Of a stretch of 64,000 bases of DNA, positions 9,807 through 19,082 are shown piece by piece. Numbering within the stretch: the first letter of the stretch is position 1; each line of letters begins with the position of its first letter. A model generated the notes under the pieces. That model was not told the origin of the DNA. It did no database searches and saw nothing but the letters and a program-made list of their open reading frames with translations. The translations under genes were made by a program, and so were the position numbers. This DNA is from Wolbachia endosymbiont (group A) of Longitarsus flavicornis (lineage in GTDB: Bacteria > Pseudomonadota > Alphaproteobacteria > Rickettsiales > Anaplasmataceae), in the NCBI RefSeq assembly GCF_963931955.1, contig NZ_OZ008337.1, forward strand, positions 1,364,001 through 1,428,000. The letters run 5' to 3'.

Positions 9807-10145
9807 ATGCGAGTATTAATTTTTATTTTATTATTTACAGTGAGCTGCACTCACACTATTCACAATCACGGAGCTCCTGGCATTAATTTTGAATTGTGGA
9901 ACAAGATAAAAGTAGGTGACGATAAAGAAAAAGTGGTTCACACTTTAGGATCACCAACATTAGTATCAAAGTTTGATGGTAACGTTTGGTACTATGTCTC
10001 ATATAAAATTAAACAAGCTAACTTCTTAGGAAAAAGGAAGTATAGCAGTAAGTCTCTGCAAATTTCATTTGATCAGGACGGTAAAATTGCAGATATAAAA
10101 GAAACTGACATCTCAGAGAGATCTTTGGCTGTTTTTTCTGATTGA
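9807..10145 (+). CDS. bamE: BamE/OmlA-type outer-membrane lipoprotein
   Basis: A small lipoprotein of 112 residues. A signal peptide ends in a lipobox-like FTVSC with Cys14. The SmpA/OmlA fold follows: NFELWNKIKVGDDKEKVVHTLGSPT (the helix-turn conserved in BamE, split as KVGDDKEKVVHTLGSPT), then WYYVSYK and a terminal strand LQISFDQDGKI. BamE stabilises BamD in the outer-membrane protein assembly machine; a bamD gene lies at 57688. It stands alone with its own upstream region and is followed by a long repeat block. Confidence 0.85.
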   Translation: MRVLIFILLFTVSCTHTIHNHGAPGINFELWNKIKVGDDKEKVVHTLGSPTLVSKFDGNVWYYVSYKIKQANFLGKRKYSSKSLQISFDQDGKIADIKETDISERSLAVFSD

Positions 10146-10255
10146 AAATCTGCTCAGATCTCTTCACGTCATACCATCACAACTGTACGGATTTCTTGCG
10201 TTGTAGTAGAATGAATGTAGGATGTTAACCGCCGGTAGCGCGTGACGCTAGGCCA

Positions 10256-10720
10256 TAAAAATTCCTTGACAAACTCCGCCAGCCTCCTTATCATGAAACT
10301 GAAGCTATTTATTTATCTTCTCTGTACAGATTAAATGACAAAAAAACTCACGTATCTGGCGTCTCATGTTTAATTTTTTGCACTATGTGCACTCTATGTC
10401 TTTATCAAATTTCTGGGTTTTTACCTACACAAGCTGAAATACGCTTATAAAGCATTTAAAACATTAAAAAACGCCAACTTAAAAAATGGATAGTGAATAA
10501 CTAGCTACCCTAGGGTTTCTTTTGCCTTTTTTTCTGTTTAGTAAATTTCTTAACGTTTATAATTTAGATTAGTTGCGGCTTAAAAGCAGCTAAATCGCGG
10601 TTATTAAGTGTTTAGAATAAAAAAACGCCATACTTGAAAGTATAATGTAAGTAATTAGCCAACCACGGGGCTTCTTTTGCCTTTTTTTTCGTTTGGTAAA
10701 TTTCTTAATATTTATGGCTA
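10256..10720 (+). repeat. Long (about 460 nt) non-coding repeat, copy A
   Basis: One of three copies in the window (the others are at 43836-44303 and 62782-63252, in opposite orientation). Copies A and B are very similar over their whole length and C is more diverged. The right part holds two similar half-units, each with AAAACGCCA, then CTTTTGCCTTTTTT and AAATTTCTTAA. The left end starts with a conserved sigma70-type promoter. No open reading frame is conserved. It looks like a transcribed or mobile non-coding unit of unknown function. Confidence 0.8.
10266..10294 (+). promoter_or_regulatory. Sigma70-type promoter at the head of repeat copy A
   Basis: TTGACA, a 17-nt spacer, then TATCAT. 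The same layout is kept in the other two copies, although the spacer and flanks differ. Transcription would run rightward through the repeat toward the 3' end of tadA. Confidence 0.65.
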
Positions 10721-10724
10721 AACG

Positions 10725-11110
10725 ACAATCGTCATCCCGCTACGTGTTAGCGGGATCTATTGCCGAGATACCGCGAATGAATCGCGGTATGAAGGTTCGC
10801 GGCAGTATGACGTAGGACTGCTTTCATCCGAGTAGCTTGACACTGGGATCCAGTTTTCTTTACAAATTCACAAAAAGTGCTTCATTCTATAACGCAAAAC
10901 CCATACTCACCAAACCCAATGCATTACTTGCAATTAAGTTTCCTGGATCCCAGTGTCAAGCACTGGGATGACACCCTTTTGGATGGAAAGCTACTTGCAT
11001 GACACCATTCTTTTTCCTGGATTCCAGTGTCAGCTACTTGGATGACAAAAAAAGGAGTACTGGGATGACACCCTCTGTTGTACGTCACGCGCTGGAATGA
11101 CAGAGAAATC
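10725..11110. repeat. Cluster of Wolbachia palindromic repeats
   Basis: Several classes of palindrome lie in tandem: the GTCATCCCGCTACGTGTTAGC type, a GATACCGCG type, and three or more copies of the GGATCCCAGTGTCA type. No gene was seen in this 3' space between the BamE-like gene and tadA. Confidence 0.8.
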
Positions 11111-11132
11111 TAATTGAAATTGTTAGACCTAA

Positions 11133-11558
11133 TTAGGTTCTTAGTTTCTCAAAAAAATCCTTTAACAAAAAAGAGCATTCTGTTTCTAATATTCCACCAT
11201 AAACTTCAGGTATATGGCTGCAAAATTGAAATATCTTAGCACCATTTTCAATACCTCCACCTTTTGGATTATAAGCTCCAAAGTACAATCGTTTAACTCT
11301 GGCAAAGGAAATAGCTTGAGCACACATCGGACATGGTTCTAATGTTACGTACATATCAGTATCACAAAGCGTGGAAGTTGAAAATGCTTGTCTGATCGCT
11401 AACATCTCTGCATGTGCAGTTGGATCGCTGGATATATTGTGTGCAGAAGAAACAACATTGCTTCTACTTACTATTATAGCACCTATGGGAACCTCATCAT
11501 TTTTTTGAGCGAGTTTGGCTTGCTCTATGGCAAGCTCCATATATTGATACTTGAACAC
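11133..11558 (-). CDS. tadA: tRNA-specific adenosine deaminase
   Basis: TadA converts A34 of tRNA-Arg(ACG) to inosine so that one tRNA reads CGU, CGC and CGA. The 141-residue protein has the deaminase zinc motif HAE (H49, E51) and PCPMC (C76, C79), and a C-terminal helix. It is the third gene of a minus-strand run, secG-pyrG-tadA, starting 23 nt after pyrG ends. Its substrate tRNA is encoded at 23171. Confidence 0.95.
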   Translation of the reverse strand: MFKYQYMELAIEQAKLAQKNDEVPIGAIIVSRSNVVSSAHNISSDPTAHAEMLAIRQAFSTSTLCDTDMYVTLEPCPMCAQAISFARVKRLYFGAYNPKGGGIENGAKIFQFCSHIPEVYGGILETECSFLLKDFFEKLRT

Positions 11559-11581
11559 TTTCCTTTGCTAATCTTCTTTTT

Positions 11582-13186
11582 TTAAATTTTTTTAACTGCT
11601 GCCTTAATAAACGATATAAAAAGAGGATGAGGAGAAAACGGCTTTGATTGAAACTCTGGATGAAACTGCACACCAATAAACCACGGATGACTCTCTAACT
11701 CCACTGCCTCTATGCACGTTCCATCTTCTGATATGCCACTGCATAGAAGCCCATTTTTTTCCAAATCATCTTTATAATCTGAATTGATTATGTATCTATG
11801 CCTATGCCTTTCTGAAATAGTAGTGTTACTATATGCATCCATCATTTTAGAGTTTGCATTTATATTACATTTGTATGCCCCAAGTCTCATGGTTCCACCA
11901 AGATCGTCATCTTGATCGCCAGCTAACTTAACGATTGGATGTTTACAGTTATGAAATTCTTCAGAGTGTGCATCTTCAAGCTTAACAACATTACGAGCAA
12001 ACTCAATAATTGCAAGCTGCATACCAAGGCAAATTCCGAAAAATGGGATATTATTTGTACGGGCATAATTTATTGCTAATATTTTACCCTCTACTCCGTC
12101 ATCACCAAACCCCCCTGGGACAAGGATTGCATGAGAATTCTGTAATTTCTCTCCTATAAGTTTTTCATTTATAGGCTTTTCTTCCTTTTCTCTTGAGTTA
12201 ACCCAATTTATCCTTATTTTGACTTTATTACTAATCGCACCATGATTTAATGCTTCAACCAGTGATTTGTACGCATCAGGGAATTCGGTATATTTCCCTA
12301 CTATAGACACAGTAACTTCCTGTGTTGGGTGCCTTATAGAGTGCACTATTTGATCCCATTCAATCAAGCTTGGTTTTGGCTTACTTAAATGAAAGTGCTC
12401 TAAAATTTGCGTATCAAGCCCACATTGGCTATATAACACCGGTAACTCATATATATGACTCACATCAGGAGCAGGTATCACATTGGACAAAGAAACATTG
12501 CAAAGCTTAGCTATTTTCTCTCTTTGATTATCGAAAATTTCTTTCTCACTGCGGCATAATATAATATCTGGTTGTAACCCCGCGGAATTTAACTCTCGAA
12601 CTGAATGCTGCGTTGGTTTTGTCTTTAATTCTTGCGCTGCGGTAAGATATGGTATTAAAGTTAAGTGAATCAGGATAACTCTTTGTTTTCCTAATGTGTA
12701 GTTAACTTGGCGTATAGCCTCCAAAAATGGTTGGCTTTCAATGTCACCTACAGTTCCGCCTATTTCACATATTACAAAATCTAAACCTTCCGTACCATTA
12801 AAAATGAACGATTTGATCAAATCTGTCACATGAGGAATGACTTGCACAGTTTTGCCCAGATAATCACCACGCCTCTCTTTCTTCAATAACTCATGATATA
12901 TCTTACCAGTTGTTATATTGTCATCTTTTGTTGCTTTAATTCCAGTAAAACGCTCATAATGCCCAAGATCCAAATCAGTTTCAGCACCATCCTCGGTAAC
13001 AAATACCTCTCCGTGCTGAGTTGGGTTCATTGTCCCAGGATCAATGTTGAGATACGGGTCAAGTTTTCTGATACGGATCTTAAAACCGTGAGCTTGAAGA
13101 AGCGCACCAACGCTTGAAGCAACTAAGCCTTTACCAAGCGATGACACAACTCCACCTGTGACAAAGATAAATTTAGCTTCCTTCAT
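11582..13186 (-). CDS. pyrG: CTP synthase
   Basis: CTP synthase aminates UTP to CTP using glutamine and ATP. The 534-residue protein has the N-terminal synthetase domain (TGGVVSSLGKG, the CEIGGTVGDIES block) and a C-terminal class-I glutamine amidotransferase domain (nucleophile in FGICLGMQ, His-Glu in FHPEF). Its ATG overlaps the secG stop codon (TAATG), implying translational coupling. Full length, no lesions seen. Confidence 0.97.
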   Translation of the reverse strand: MKEAKFIFVTGGVVSSLGKGLVASSVGALLQAHGFKIRIRKLDPYLNIDPGTMNPTQHGEVFVTEDGAETDLDLGHYERFTGIKATKDDNITTGKIYHELLKKERRGDYLGKTVQVIPHVTDLIKSFIFNGTEGLDFVICEIGGTVGDIESQPFLEAIRQVNYTLGKQRVILIHLTLIPYLTAAQELKTKPTQHSVRELNSAGLQPDIILCRSEKEIFDNQREKIAKLCNVSLSNVIPAPDVSHIYELPVLYSQCGLDTQILEHFHLSKPKPSLIEWDQIVHSIRHPTQEVTVSIVGKYTEFPDAYKSLVEALNHGAISNKVKIRINWVNSREKEEKPINEKLIGEKLQNSHAILVPGGFGDDGVEGKILAINYARTNNIPFFGICLGMQLAIIEFARNVVKLEDAHSEEFHNCKHPIVKLAGDQDDDLGGTMRLGAYKCNINANSKMMDAYSNTTISERHRHRYIINSDYKDDLEKNGLLCSGISEDGTCIEAVELESHPWFIGVQFHPEFQSKPFSPHPLFISFIKAAVKKI

Positions 13187-13506
13187 TAATTTTCAAATGG
13201 AACAGAAGTAGGTTCACTTTCTTGCTTTTTTTCTAATATAATTTTTTCTGCGATCGATTTTTTATGTACGTCTTTTGAACATAATCCTGACAATAGCAAT
13301 GTGTTTATAATAAACAATCCAGCAACAATAGCCGTTATTCTGCTGAGCGGGTTTTCAGAAGATTTCACCGGAATCATCGAATTGACCCCCTGTTGTGCAT
13401 TACTAAAACCACTTAACGAACTACTTCCAGGTGGCTGCAAGAGCACTAAAATTACTAACACAACAACCAATATTATTTGAAATATACTTAATACCGCTAC
13501 TGACAT
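13186..13506 (-). CDS. secG: Preprotein translocase subunit SecG
   Basis: A small membrane subunit that assists SecYE-SecA translocation. The 106-residue protein has two transmembrane helices (residues about 2-22 and 56-73) joined by a loop containing the conserved LLQPPGSSSLSGF segment. The C-terminal tail is longer than in E. coli and charged. It is first in the secG-pyrG-tadA run. A divergent gene starts 145 bp away. Confidence 0.93.
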   Translation of the reverse strand: MSVAVLSIFQIILVVVLVILVLLQPPGSSSLSGFSNAQQGVNSMIPVKSSENPLSRITAIVAGLFIINTLLLSGLCSKDVHKKSIAEKIILEKKQESEPTSVPFEN

Positions 13507-13650
13507 TATAGATAGGGCTGAAAATAAAAATTTTAGCAGTACAAAGCACGTAAGTCAAGAACATCTGTCACCCAAATAGCTTGAAACCTAAGTATGTATT
13601 TACTGCCTACCTTATTTTGATTAACATATGCATAAGACTTTGGGCTTAAT

Positions 13651-14172
13651 ATGTATCACATTTTAAAATACAAAGATTATGAACCAAAAATAGACGAAAG
13701 TGCTTTCATCGCAGGTGGTTCGCATATCATAGGTAAGGTTGAAATAGGAAGAAATGCGAGCATCTGGTTTAATTGTGTAATCAGAGGGGACGTTGGATCA
13801 ATAAAAATAGGTGATGGAACAAATATTCAAGATGGAACGGTAATTCATGTGGATAGAAACCCAGGTGGTGACACAATTATTGGCAGCATGGTAACAGTGG
13901 GACATTTTTGTATGTTGCACGCATGCACGGTGCATGATAAAGCGTTTATTGGTATGGGCTCTACCGTGATGGACCATGCAGTTGTGGAGCCTGAAGCTAT
14001 GGTAGCTGCTGGCTCACTGGTGACACATGGAAAAGTGATAAAAAGTGGAGAAATATGGGCTGGCAGGCCAGCAAAATTCTTCAAAAAAATGTCGAATGAA
14101 GAAATTAAACATATCGCGCAGTCGGCACAAAATTATATCATGCTAATGAAGGAATATAAAAATTGTAGTTGA
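13651..14172 (+). CDS. Gamma-carbonic-anhydrase-family hexapeptide-repeat protein
   Basis: A left-handed beta-helix protein of 173 residues related to YrdA/PaaY and gamma-carbonic anhydrases. Hexapeptide repeats run through residues 20-140. Candidate zinc ligands are the His in TVIHVDR and the two His of GHFCMLH, matching the family pattern. The real substrate in Wolbachia is unknown; related proteins bind zinc and may hydrate CO2 or act as scaffolds. Monocistronic, divergent from secG. Confidence 0.88.
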   Translation: MYHILKYKDYEPKIDESAFIAGGSHIIGKVEIGRNASIWFNCVIRGDVGSIKIGDGTNIQDGTVIHVDRNPGGDTIIGSMVTVGHFCMLHACTVHDKAFIGMGSTVMDHAVVEPEAMVAAGSLVTHGKVIKSGEIWAGRPAKFFKKMSNEEIKHIAQSAQNYIMLMKEYKNCS

Positions 14173-14183
14173 AAGCATATGCG

Positions 14184-14354
14184 TTAAATTAAGAAGAAGG
14201 CTCGTTTGTTTTTGTGTATCTTACTATCTTTATATTCTGTGCAAATAAGTTCTTCTAAATCTTTACAAGATTTTTCCCTTGCTTCCTCTGGCTGCAGTTT
14301 TCCACTCATTATTAAATCTATTAAAGCAGTATAATTAGCCAGCGTTTCTGACAT
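14184..14354 (-). CDS. Small conserved-looking protein (56 aa) downstream of rlpA
   Basis: An open frame of 56 codons reading MSETLANYTALIDLIMSGK then a charged helical tail (QPEEAREKSCKDLEELI). It begins 31 nt after the rlpA stop on the same strand, so it may share its transcript. No domain recognised. It looks like a single helical hairpin. Real coding status is likely but unproven. Confidence 0.5.
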   Translation of the reverse strand: MSETLANYTALIDLIMSGKLQPEEAREKSCKDLEELICTEYKDSKIHKNKRAFFLI

Positions 14355-14385
14355 GAACCAAATCTTTCAAATTCTGCACTCACCA

Positions 14386-15060
14386 CTACCTATAACTCAC
14401 TTTCACGCAATATTGATCGTTCTTAAAAAGCAATCTAACATTTTTTATTCCTTGATTGCGAAGCTTTGATGCAGCTGATTTAGCAGCCTGAGCACTTTTA
14501 AAAAATGCAACATATCCCTTACTTTCTGCACTGTCTTGTTTTGGGTGACGTTTCTGCATTTCTTTTTCATATTGCTTTCTGTAATGAGGAGTATTTTGTA
14601 TCAATTGTTCTGACATCTTTCTTAGGTATTGGACTTTTACCTTTGCAAGCCCTACTTTATGAAATCCTAAGACTTGAGCTGCTTTTTCTGATAAGTCTAT
14701 TATTCTGCCTTTAATAAATGGTCCTCTATCGTTAACCCTTGTAACAAGCTTTCTTCCATTTTCTAAATTAGTGACAAGAACAAAGCAGGGTAGGGGCAAA
14801 GTCTTATGCGCTGCAGAGATCAAGTGACGGTTAAACACTTCACCATTTGCTGTAAGCGTGCCATGATCTTCTATTCCATACCACGACGCTGTCCCTATCT
14901 CTTCGTAGTGTTTACAGTTTTTTGGATAATAAGTTATACCATTTATTGTGTAGCTGCTGCCAATTTTGTAATGACCTGCAGTGCAATTAAACCTGTTGCT
15001 AAAACTGCAACTACTCATCAAAACGAATATTAGACATAGGAAGGCTAGGTTTTTTATCAT
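14386..15060 (-). CDS. rlpA: RlpA-type septal ring lipoprotein with SPOR domain
   Basis: RlpA is an outer-membrane lipoprotein that binds denuded glycan at the septum and in some species is a lytic transglycosylase. The 224-residue protein has a lipobox ending LMSSC (Cys18), a double-psi beta-barrel domain (GTASWYGIEDHG, then TRVNDRGPF with the conserved Asp near residue 112), and a C-terminal SPOR domain (about 182-224). This fits the vestigial peptidoglycan cycle Wolbachia uses for division. It is divergent from murC. Confidence 0.92.
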   Translation of the reverse strand: MIKNLAFLCLIFVLMSSCSFSNRFNCTAGHYKIGSSYTINGITYYPKNCKHYEEIGTASWYGIEDHGTLTANGEVFNRHLISAAHKTLPLPCFVLVTNLENGRKLVTRVNDRGPFIKGRIIDLSEKAAQVLGFHKVGLAKVKVQYLRKMSEQLIQNTPHYRKQYEKEMQKRHPKQDSAESKGYVAFFKSAQAAKSAASKLRNQGIKNVRLLFKNDQYCVKVSYR

Positions 15061-15122
15061 TGTATTCGGTAAGAGGGTTCGATACTATGAGGATTTTAAA
15101 TTATACTATAATAAATTTAGTA

Positions 15123-16511
15123 ATGAGTAAACATCTACTGCTAAATATTAACAAAACTCAAGAAGGAATAATACATATTATTGGTATAGGTGGAATCGGA
15201 ATGAGTGCCATTGCTGAAATTCTTCACAATTCCAATTGCAAAGTTCAAGGCAGTGATGCACAATCAAACGACAATATAAATAGGTTACAAAAGCTGGGCA
15301 TAGAGGTTTTTATTGGTCACAATGCTAATAATATAAGCCAAGCTCAAATAGTCGTACATTCTTCTGCAATAAAATCTGATAATGTGGAGTTAATTGCGGC
15401 AAAAAATAACAATAAAACCGTTTTGCATAGATCAGACATACTTACTGAAATTATGAAAGATAGGTGTGTAATAGCGGTTTCAGGTTCAAGCGGAAAGACA
15501 ACGACAACAGCAATGATTGCTTCCATTTTTGATCATTCTGGCATTGATGCGACTGTAACTGTAGGAGGGATATTAAATTCCTATAAGAGCAACTTCAAAC
15601 TTGGAGGGAGTGACACTTTTCTGATCGAGGCTGATGAGTCTGATGGAACTATGCTAAAAATCCCTGCAAAGATTGCTGTCATAACAAGTATCAACAATGA
15701 CCACATAGATTATTACGGCACATTTGATAATATCAAAAATGCATTTTCCCAATTCGTGAATAATGCAGGTTCTGCAGTTTTACCTGATTCTGTAGACATC
15801 GATTATGATGCGGGTAATTCTATAACGTTTGGGTTTGAGAATGGTAGCATAAGAGCCAGCAACATCGAACAACATAATAACAGCATGGAATTTGATGTGT
15901 TGATTGACAATAACCACAGAATAAAAAACGTAGTACTATCAAACACAATAGGAATGCATAAAGTAAGCAACGCCTTAGCTGCAATATCAGTTGCGATAAA
16001 GCTCGGGATTAGCGATGCAGAGATTAAAAAAGGCCTTTTGGAATTCAAAGGAGTAGCAAGAAGATTCTCTTTGATTGCCAATATTAAAGGTGTTAAGTTA
16101 ATTGAGGATTATGCCCATCATCCAAATGAAATATATGCAACTTTAACGGCTGCACGTTCGATTACTAAAGGAAAAGTAATAGGAATTATCGAACCACTTC
16201 GTTTTGCTCGCATTCGTAATTTTTTTGATGAATTCATACGAATTTTCATGATGTTTGATTATGTCATCCTCACTCCTGTTCATCCCCCAGAAGACAAGCC
16301 TATTCCTGGTTGTGGAATTGATGATATACAAAAAGCTTTAATCAGTAATGGATTTAATAACACAAAAATTATGAATGATGCTTTGCTCATTTCACATTTT
16401 ATTAGTGATTCGACAAGTCCAGGTGATATAGTATTATTTATTGGTGCTGGTAGTAATATAGCTAAATTGGCAAAAGAAACTGCAGCACTTATTGCAGAAG
16501 TTAAGGTTTAA
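15123..16511 (+). CDS. murC: UDP-N-acetylmuramate--L-alanine ligase
   Basis: MurC adds L-alanine to UDP-MurNAc, the first step of the peptide stem in lipid II synthesis. The protein has the N-terminal Rossmann motif IIGIGGIGMSAIAE, the ATP-binding SGSSGKTTTTAM, DESDGT, and the central NDHIDYYG block. I start it at MSKHLLLNINK, just before the Rossmann motif; a TTG at 15060 and an ATG at 15087 would add residues not usual in the family. The end is 4 nt before eno. Confidence 0.94.
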   Translation: MSKHLLLNINKTQEGIIHIIGIGGIGMSAIAEILHNSNCKVQGSDAQSNDNINRLQKLGIEVFIGHNANNISQAQIVVHSSAIKSDNVELIAAKNNNKTVLHRSDILTEIMKDRCVIAVSGSSGKTTTTAMIASIFDHSGIDATVTVGGILNSYKSNFKLGGSDTFLIEADESDGTMLKIPAKIAVITSINNDHIDYYGTFDNIKNAFSQFVNNAGSAVLPDSVDIDYDAGNSITFGFENGSIRASNIEQHNNSMEFDVLIDNNHRIKNVVLSNTIGMHKVSNALAAISVAIKLGISDAEIKKGLLEFKGVARRFSLIANIKGVKLIEDYAHHPNEIYATLTAARSITKGKVIGIIEPLRFARIRNFFDEFIRIFMMFDYVILTPVHPPEDKPIPGCGIDDIQKALISNGFNNTKIMNDALLISHFISDSTSPGDIVLFIGAGSNIAKLAKETAALIAEVKV

Positions 16512-16515
16512 TGCG

Positions 16516-17790
16516 ATGAATAAGATAATCAATAACGTATTTGCAAGAGAAATTTTAGATAGCAGAGGTTATCCCACTGTTGAGGTGGAAATTGAACTCT
16601 GTGATGGAGTAATAGGTAGAGCATCTGTACCTTCTGGAGCTTCAACCGGTAAATTAGAAGCCTTGGAACTCAGAGACCAAGATGAGAAAAGGTATTGTGG
16701 TAAAGGAGTGCTGAAAGCTGTTCAAGCTGTAAATGGGATAATAGCAGATGAAATCATTGGAATGAATGCAGCGGACCAAAATGCAATTGATAAAGCATTA
16801 ATTGAACTAGATGGAACAAAAAACAAATCAAAACTTGGAGCAAATGCAACTTTGGGTGTGTCTCTTGCGGTTGCAAAAGCAGCAGCAAACAGTTTTAAAG
16901 TGCCGCTCTACAGATATTTGGGGGGAGAGCAGACGAGTGTTATGCCGGTTCCACTCATTAACATAATTAATGGCGGAGTACATGCAGACAATAAGCTCGA
17001 TTTTCAAGAATTCATGATTCTTCCGGTCGGGGCTGAGACTTTCAGTGAAGCAATCAGAATGTCTGCGGAGGTGTTCCACAACTTACGTAGCATTCTTAAG
17101 AAAAAAGGTTATAGCACAAACGTAGGAGATGAAGGTGGTTTTGCACCAAATATTGAAAGTACTGAAGAAGCACTTGACTTGATCATATACGCTATAGAAT
17201 CAGCAGGTTATTCAGCGCAAAGTGATTTTGCACTGGGCCTTGATGTTGCTTCATCTACTTTTTATGAAGATGGAATTTACAAATTTGAACACAGAGATCT
17301 TACTTCGGAAGAATTGGCTGAATACTATTGTAACCTTGTGGAAAAATATCCAATAGTTTCTATAGAAGATGCAATGAGTGAAGATGACTATGAAGGTTGG
17401 AAATTACTTACTGCAAAATTGGGGAGTAAAATTCAATTGGTTGGGGATGATTTGTTTGTTACAAATTGTGAACTGATATGCAAAGGAATAGAGGAAAAAA
17501 TGGCAAATGCTGTACTGATCAAGCCAAATCAAATAGGGACGTTAACAGAAACTTTTGCTGCTATTGAAATGGCAAAATCAAATGGCTATAAAGCTGTTAT
17601 TTCTCATCGCTCAGGTGAAACAGAAGACACAACAATATCTCATATAGCAGTTGCATCAAATTGCGGACAAATAAAAACCGGATCGCTATCGCGTTCTGAT
17701 AGACTCGCGAAGTATAACGAGCTAATGAGAATAGAAAGCACGTTAGGAAAGGATGCTAAATATTATCGTGGGTTAGCATGGGTTTTATAG
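16516..17790 (+). CDS. eno: Enolase
   Basis: Converts 2-phosphoglycerate to phosphoenolpyruvate. The start MNKIINNVFAREILDSRG gives 424 residues, the usual size. Visible signatures are SGASTGKLEA, the magnesium-ligand segments GLDVAS, SIEDAMSEDD and VGDDLF, and the HRSGETED loop. The ATG lies 4 nt after the murC stop, and the 3' end overlaps the obgE start by 13 bp, so the three genes form one tight operon. Confidence 0.97.
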   Translation: MNKIINNVFAREILDSRGYPTVEVEIELCDGVIGRASVPSGASTGKLEALELRDQDEKRYCGKGVLKAVQAVNGIIADEIIGMNAADQNAIDKALIELDGTKNKSKLGANATLGVSLAVAKAAANSFKVPLYRYLGGEQTSVMPVPLINIINGGVHADNKLDFQEFMILPVGAETFSEAIRMSAEVFHNLRSILKKKGYSTNVGDEGGFAPNIESTEEALDLIIYAIESAGYSAQSDFALGLDVASSTFYEDGIYKFEHRDLTSEELAEYYCNLVEKYPIVSIEDAMSEDDYEGWKLLTAKLGSKIQLVGDDLFVTNCELICKGIEEKMANAVLIKPNQIGTLTETFAAIEMAKSNGYKAVISHRSGETEDTTISHIAVASNCGQIKTGSLSRSDRLAKYNELMRIESTLGKDAKYYRGLAWVL

Positions 17791-18800
17791 ACGAAGTAAA
17801 ATTGTGTTTAAAAGCCGGTGACGGTGGTGATGGCTGTGCAAGTTTTCGTCGAGAAAAGTTCGTTGAATTTGGTGGTCCAAATGGTGGTAATGGAGGAAAG
17901 GGTGGAAACATAGTTTTCATCAGCGACGCTAATCTCAACACTTTGCTTCATTTTCGTTATAGAAGACACATTAAAGCAGATAGTGGAAAAAATGGTGCAG
18001 GCAGGGATAGATCTGGCACAGCAGGGAAAGACGTTATACTTAAAGTTCCAGTCGGTGCACAAATAATTGATGAAGAAAGTGAAGAGATAATAGTAGACCT
18101 TGACAAGCCTGTTATGGAATTTCAAGTAGCACAGGGTGGAAAAGGTGGACTTGGAAATACTAATTTTAAATCTTCTACTAATAAGGCACCAAGACATTTT
18201 ACTTACGGTCAGCCTGGCGAAGAAAAACATGTATTATTAAAACTAAAAGTTTTATCAGATGTTGGAATTATTGGCATGCCAAACGCAGGTAAATCAAAAT
18301 TTTTGACTCGCTGCTCAAATTCCGATACAAAAGTAGGCGATTATCCATTTACCACCGTAAGACCCCACTTAGGTGTGACAAAAGTGGATGATAGCGAAGT
18401 TATAATAGCAGATATTCCTGGAATAATCACCGATGCTCACCTTGGAGTTGGGCTCGGGCATAAATTTTTAAAGCACATAGAAAGGTGTCAAATTTTACTT
18501 CATTTAATTGATGCAACTCACGATGATGTGATAGCAGCTTATAATTGTATCCATAATGAATTGGAACTTTACAATAGTGATCTTGTTGAAAAAGAAGAGA
18601 TTGTAGTACTGAACAAATGCGACTTATTGAGGGAAGCAGAAATTCTGGAAAAGAAGAATCACCTAGCTAATTATCTTAATAAAGAAGTGCTGTGCTTATC
18701 AATTAATGATGATTTACAGCCCATTTTGAGATTATTAAGTGAAAAATTGAAAAAGAGTAATCCTAAGGAAATCGATGTATATGATCCTTTTAAGATGTGA
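17778..18800 (+). CDS. obgE: GTPase ObgE/CgtA
   Basis: An essential GTPase linked to 50S ribosome maturation and stress. The 340-residue protein has the glycine-rich Obg fold (residues 1-155), then the G domain: G1 GMPNAGKS, G3 DIPGI, G4 NKCD. The extra C-terminal OCT domain found in some bacteria is absent, normal for this lineage. It starts inside eno (13-bp overlap in a different frame). Confidence 0.95.
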   Translation: MGFIDEVKLCLKAGDGGDGCASFRREKFVEFGGPNGGNGGKGGNIVFISDANLNTLLHFRYRRHIKADSGKNGAGRDRSGTAGKDVILKVPVGAQIIDEESEEIIVDLDKPVMEFQVAQGGKGGLGNTNFKSSTNKAPRHFTYGQPGEEKHVLLKLKVLSDVGIIGMPNAGKSKFLTRCSNSDTKVGDYPFTTVRPHLGVTKVDDSEVIIADIPGIITDAHLGVGLGHKFLKHIERCQILLHLIDATHDDVIAAYNCIHNELELYNSDLVEKEEIVVLNKCDLLREAEILEKKNHLANYLNKEVLCLSINDDLQPILRLLSEKLKKSNPKEIDVYDPFKM

Positions 18801-19082
18801 ATTTCATTTATTTTATCATATAACTAGAATATATTTGTACGAACGTTTGTTTTTGAAGGTGATTTGCACTCCGCTTGTTCTGTGCGAACTTTTCTTTATA
18901 ATAATTCTACTATATCGTAAAACCAGCCACATTAGCCTACTTTTGCCACATTTAGATATGAACCAATTTACCTAGCTTTGTTGCAACAATTTTATGTTTT
19001 CATTTTCACAACGCCGCTTTTGTTTAAATTATTCTCACAAAGGTAGGTACTTTTTTGTGCTTTTTGGAAAAGTAAATAATTA
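18801..19082. other. Gap between obgE and the IS5/IS427-type element
   Basis: No gene seen. Contains an AGCTTTGTTGCAACAA stretch near 18977 that resembles the terminal sequence of IS903-type elements (compare the remnant ending at 21247) and AT-rich DNA. Confidence 0.4.

Noticed and set aside
13845..14084. Minus-strand open frames within the gamma-carbonic-anhydrase-like gene and similar antisense frames elsewhere
   Set aside because: Shadows of well-supported genes on the other strand.
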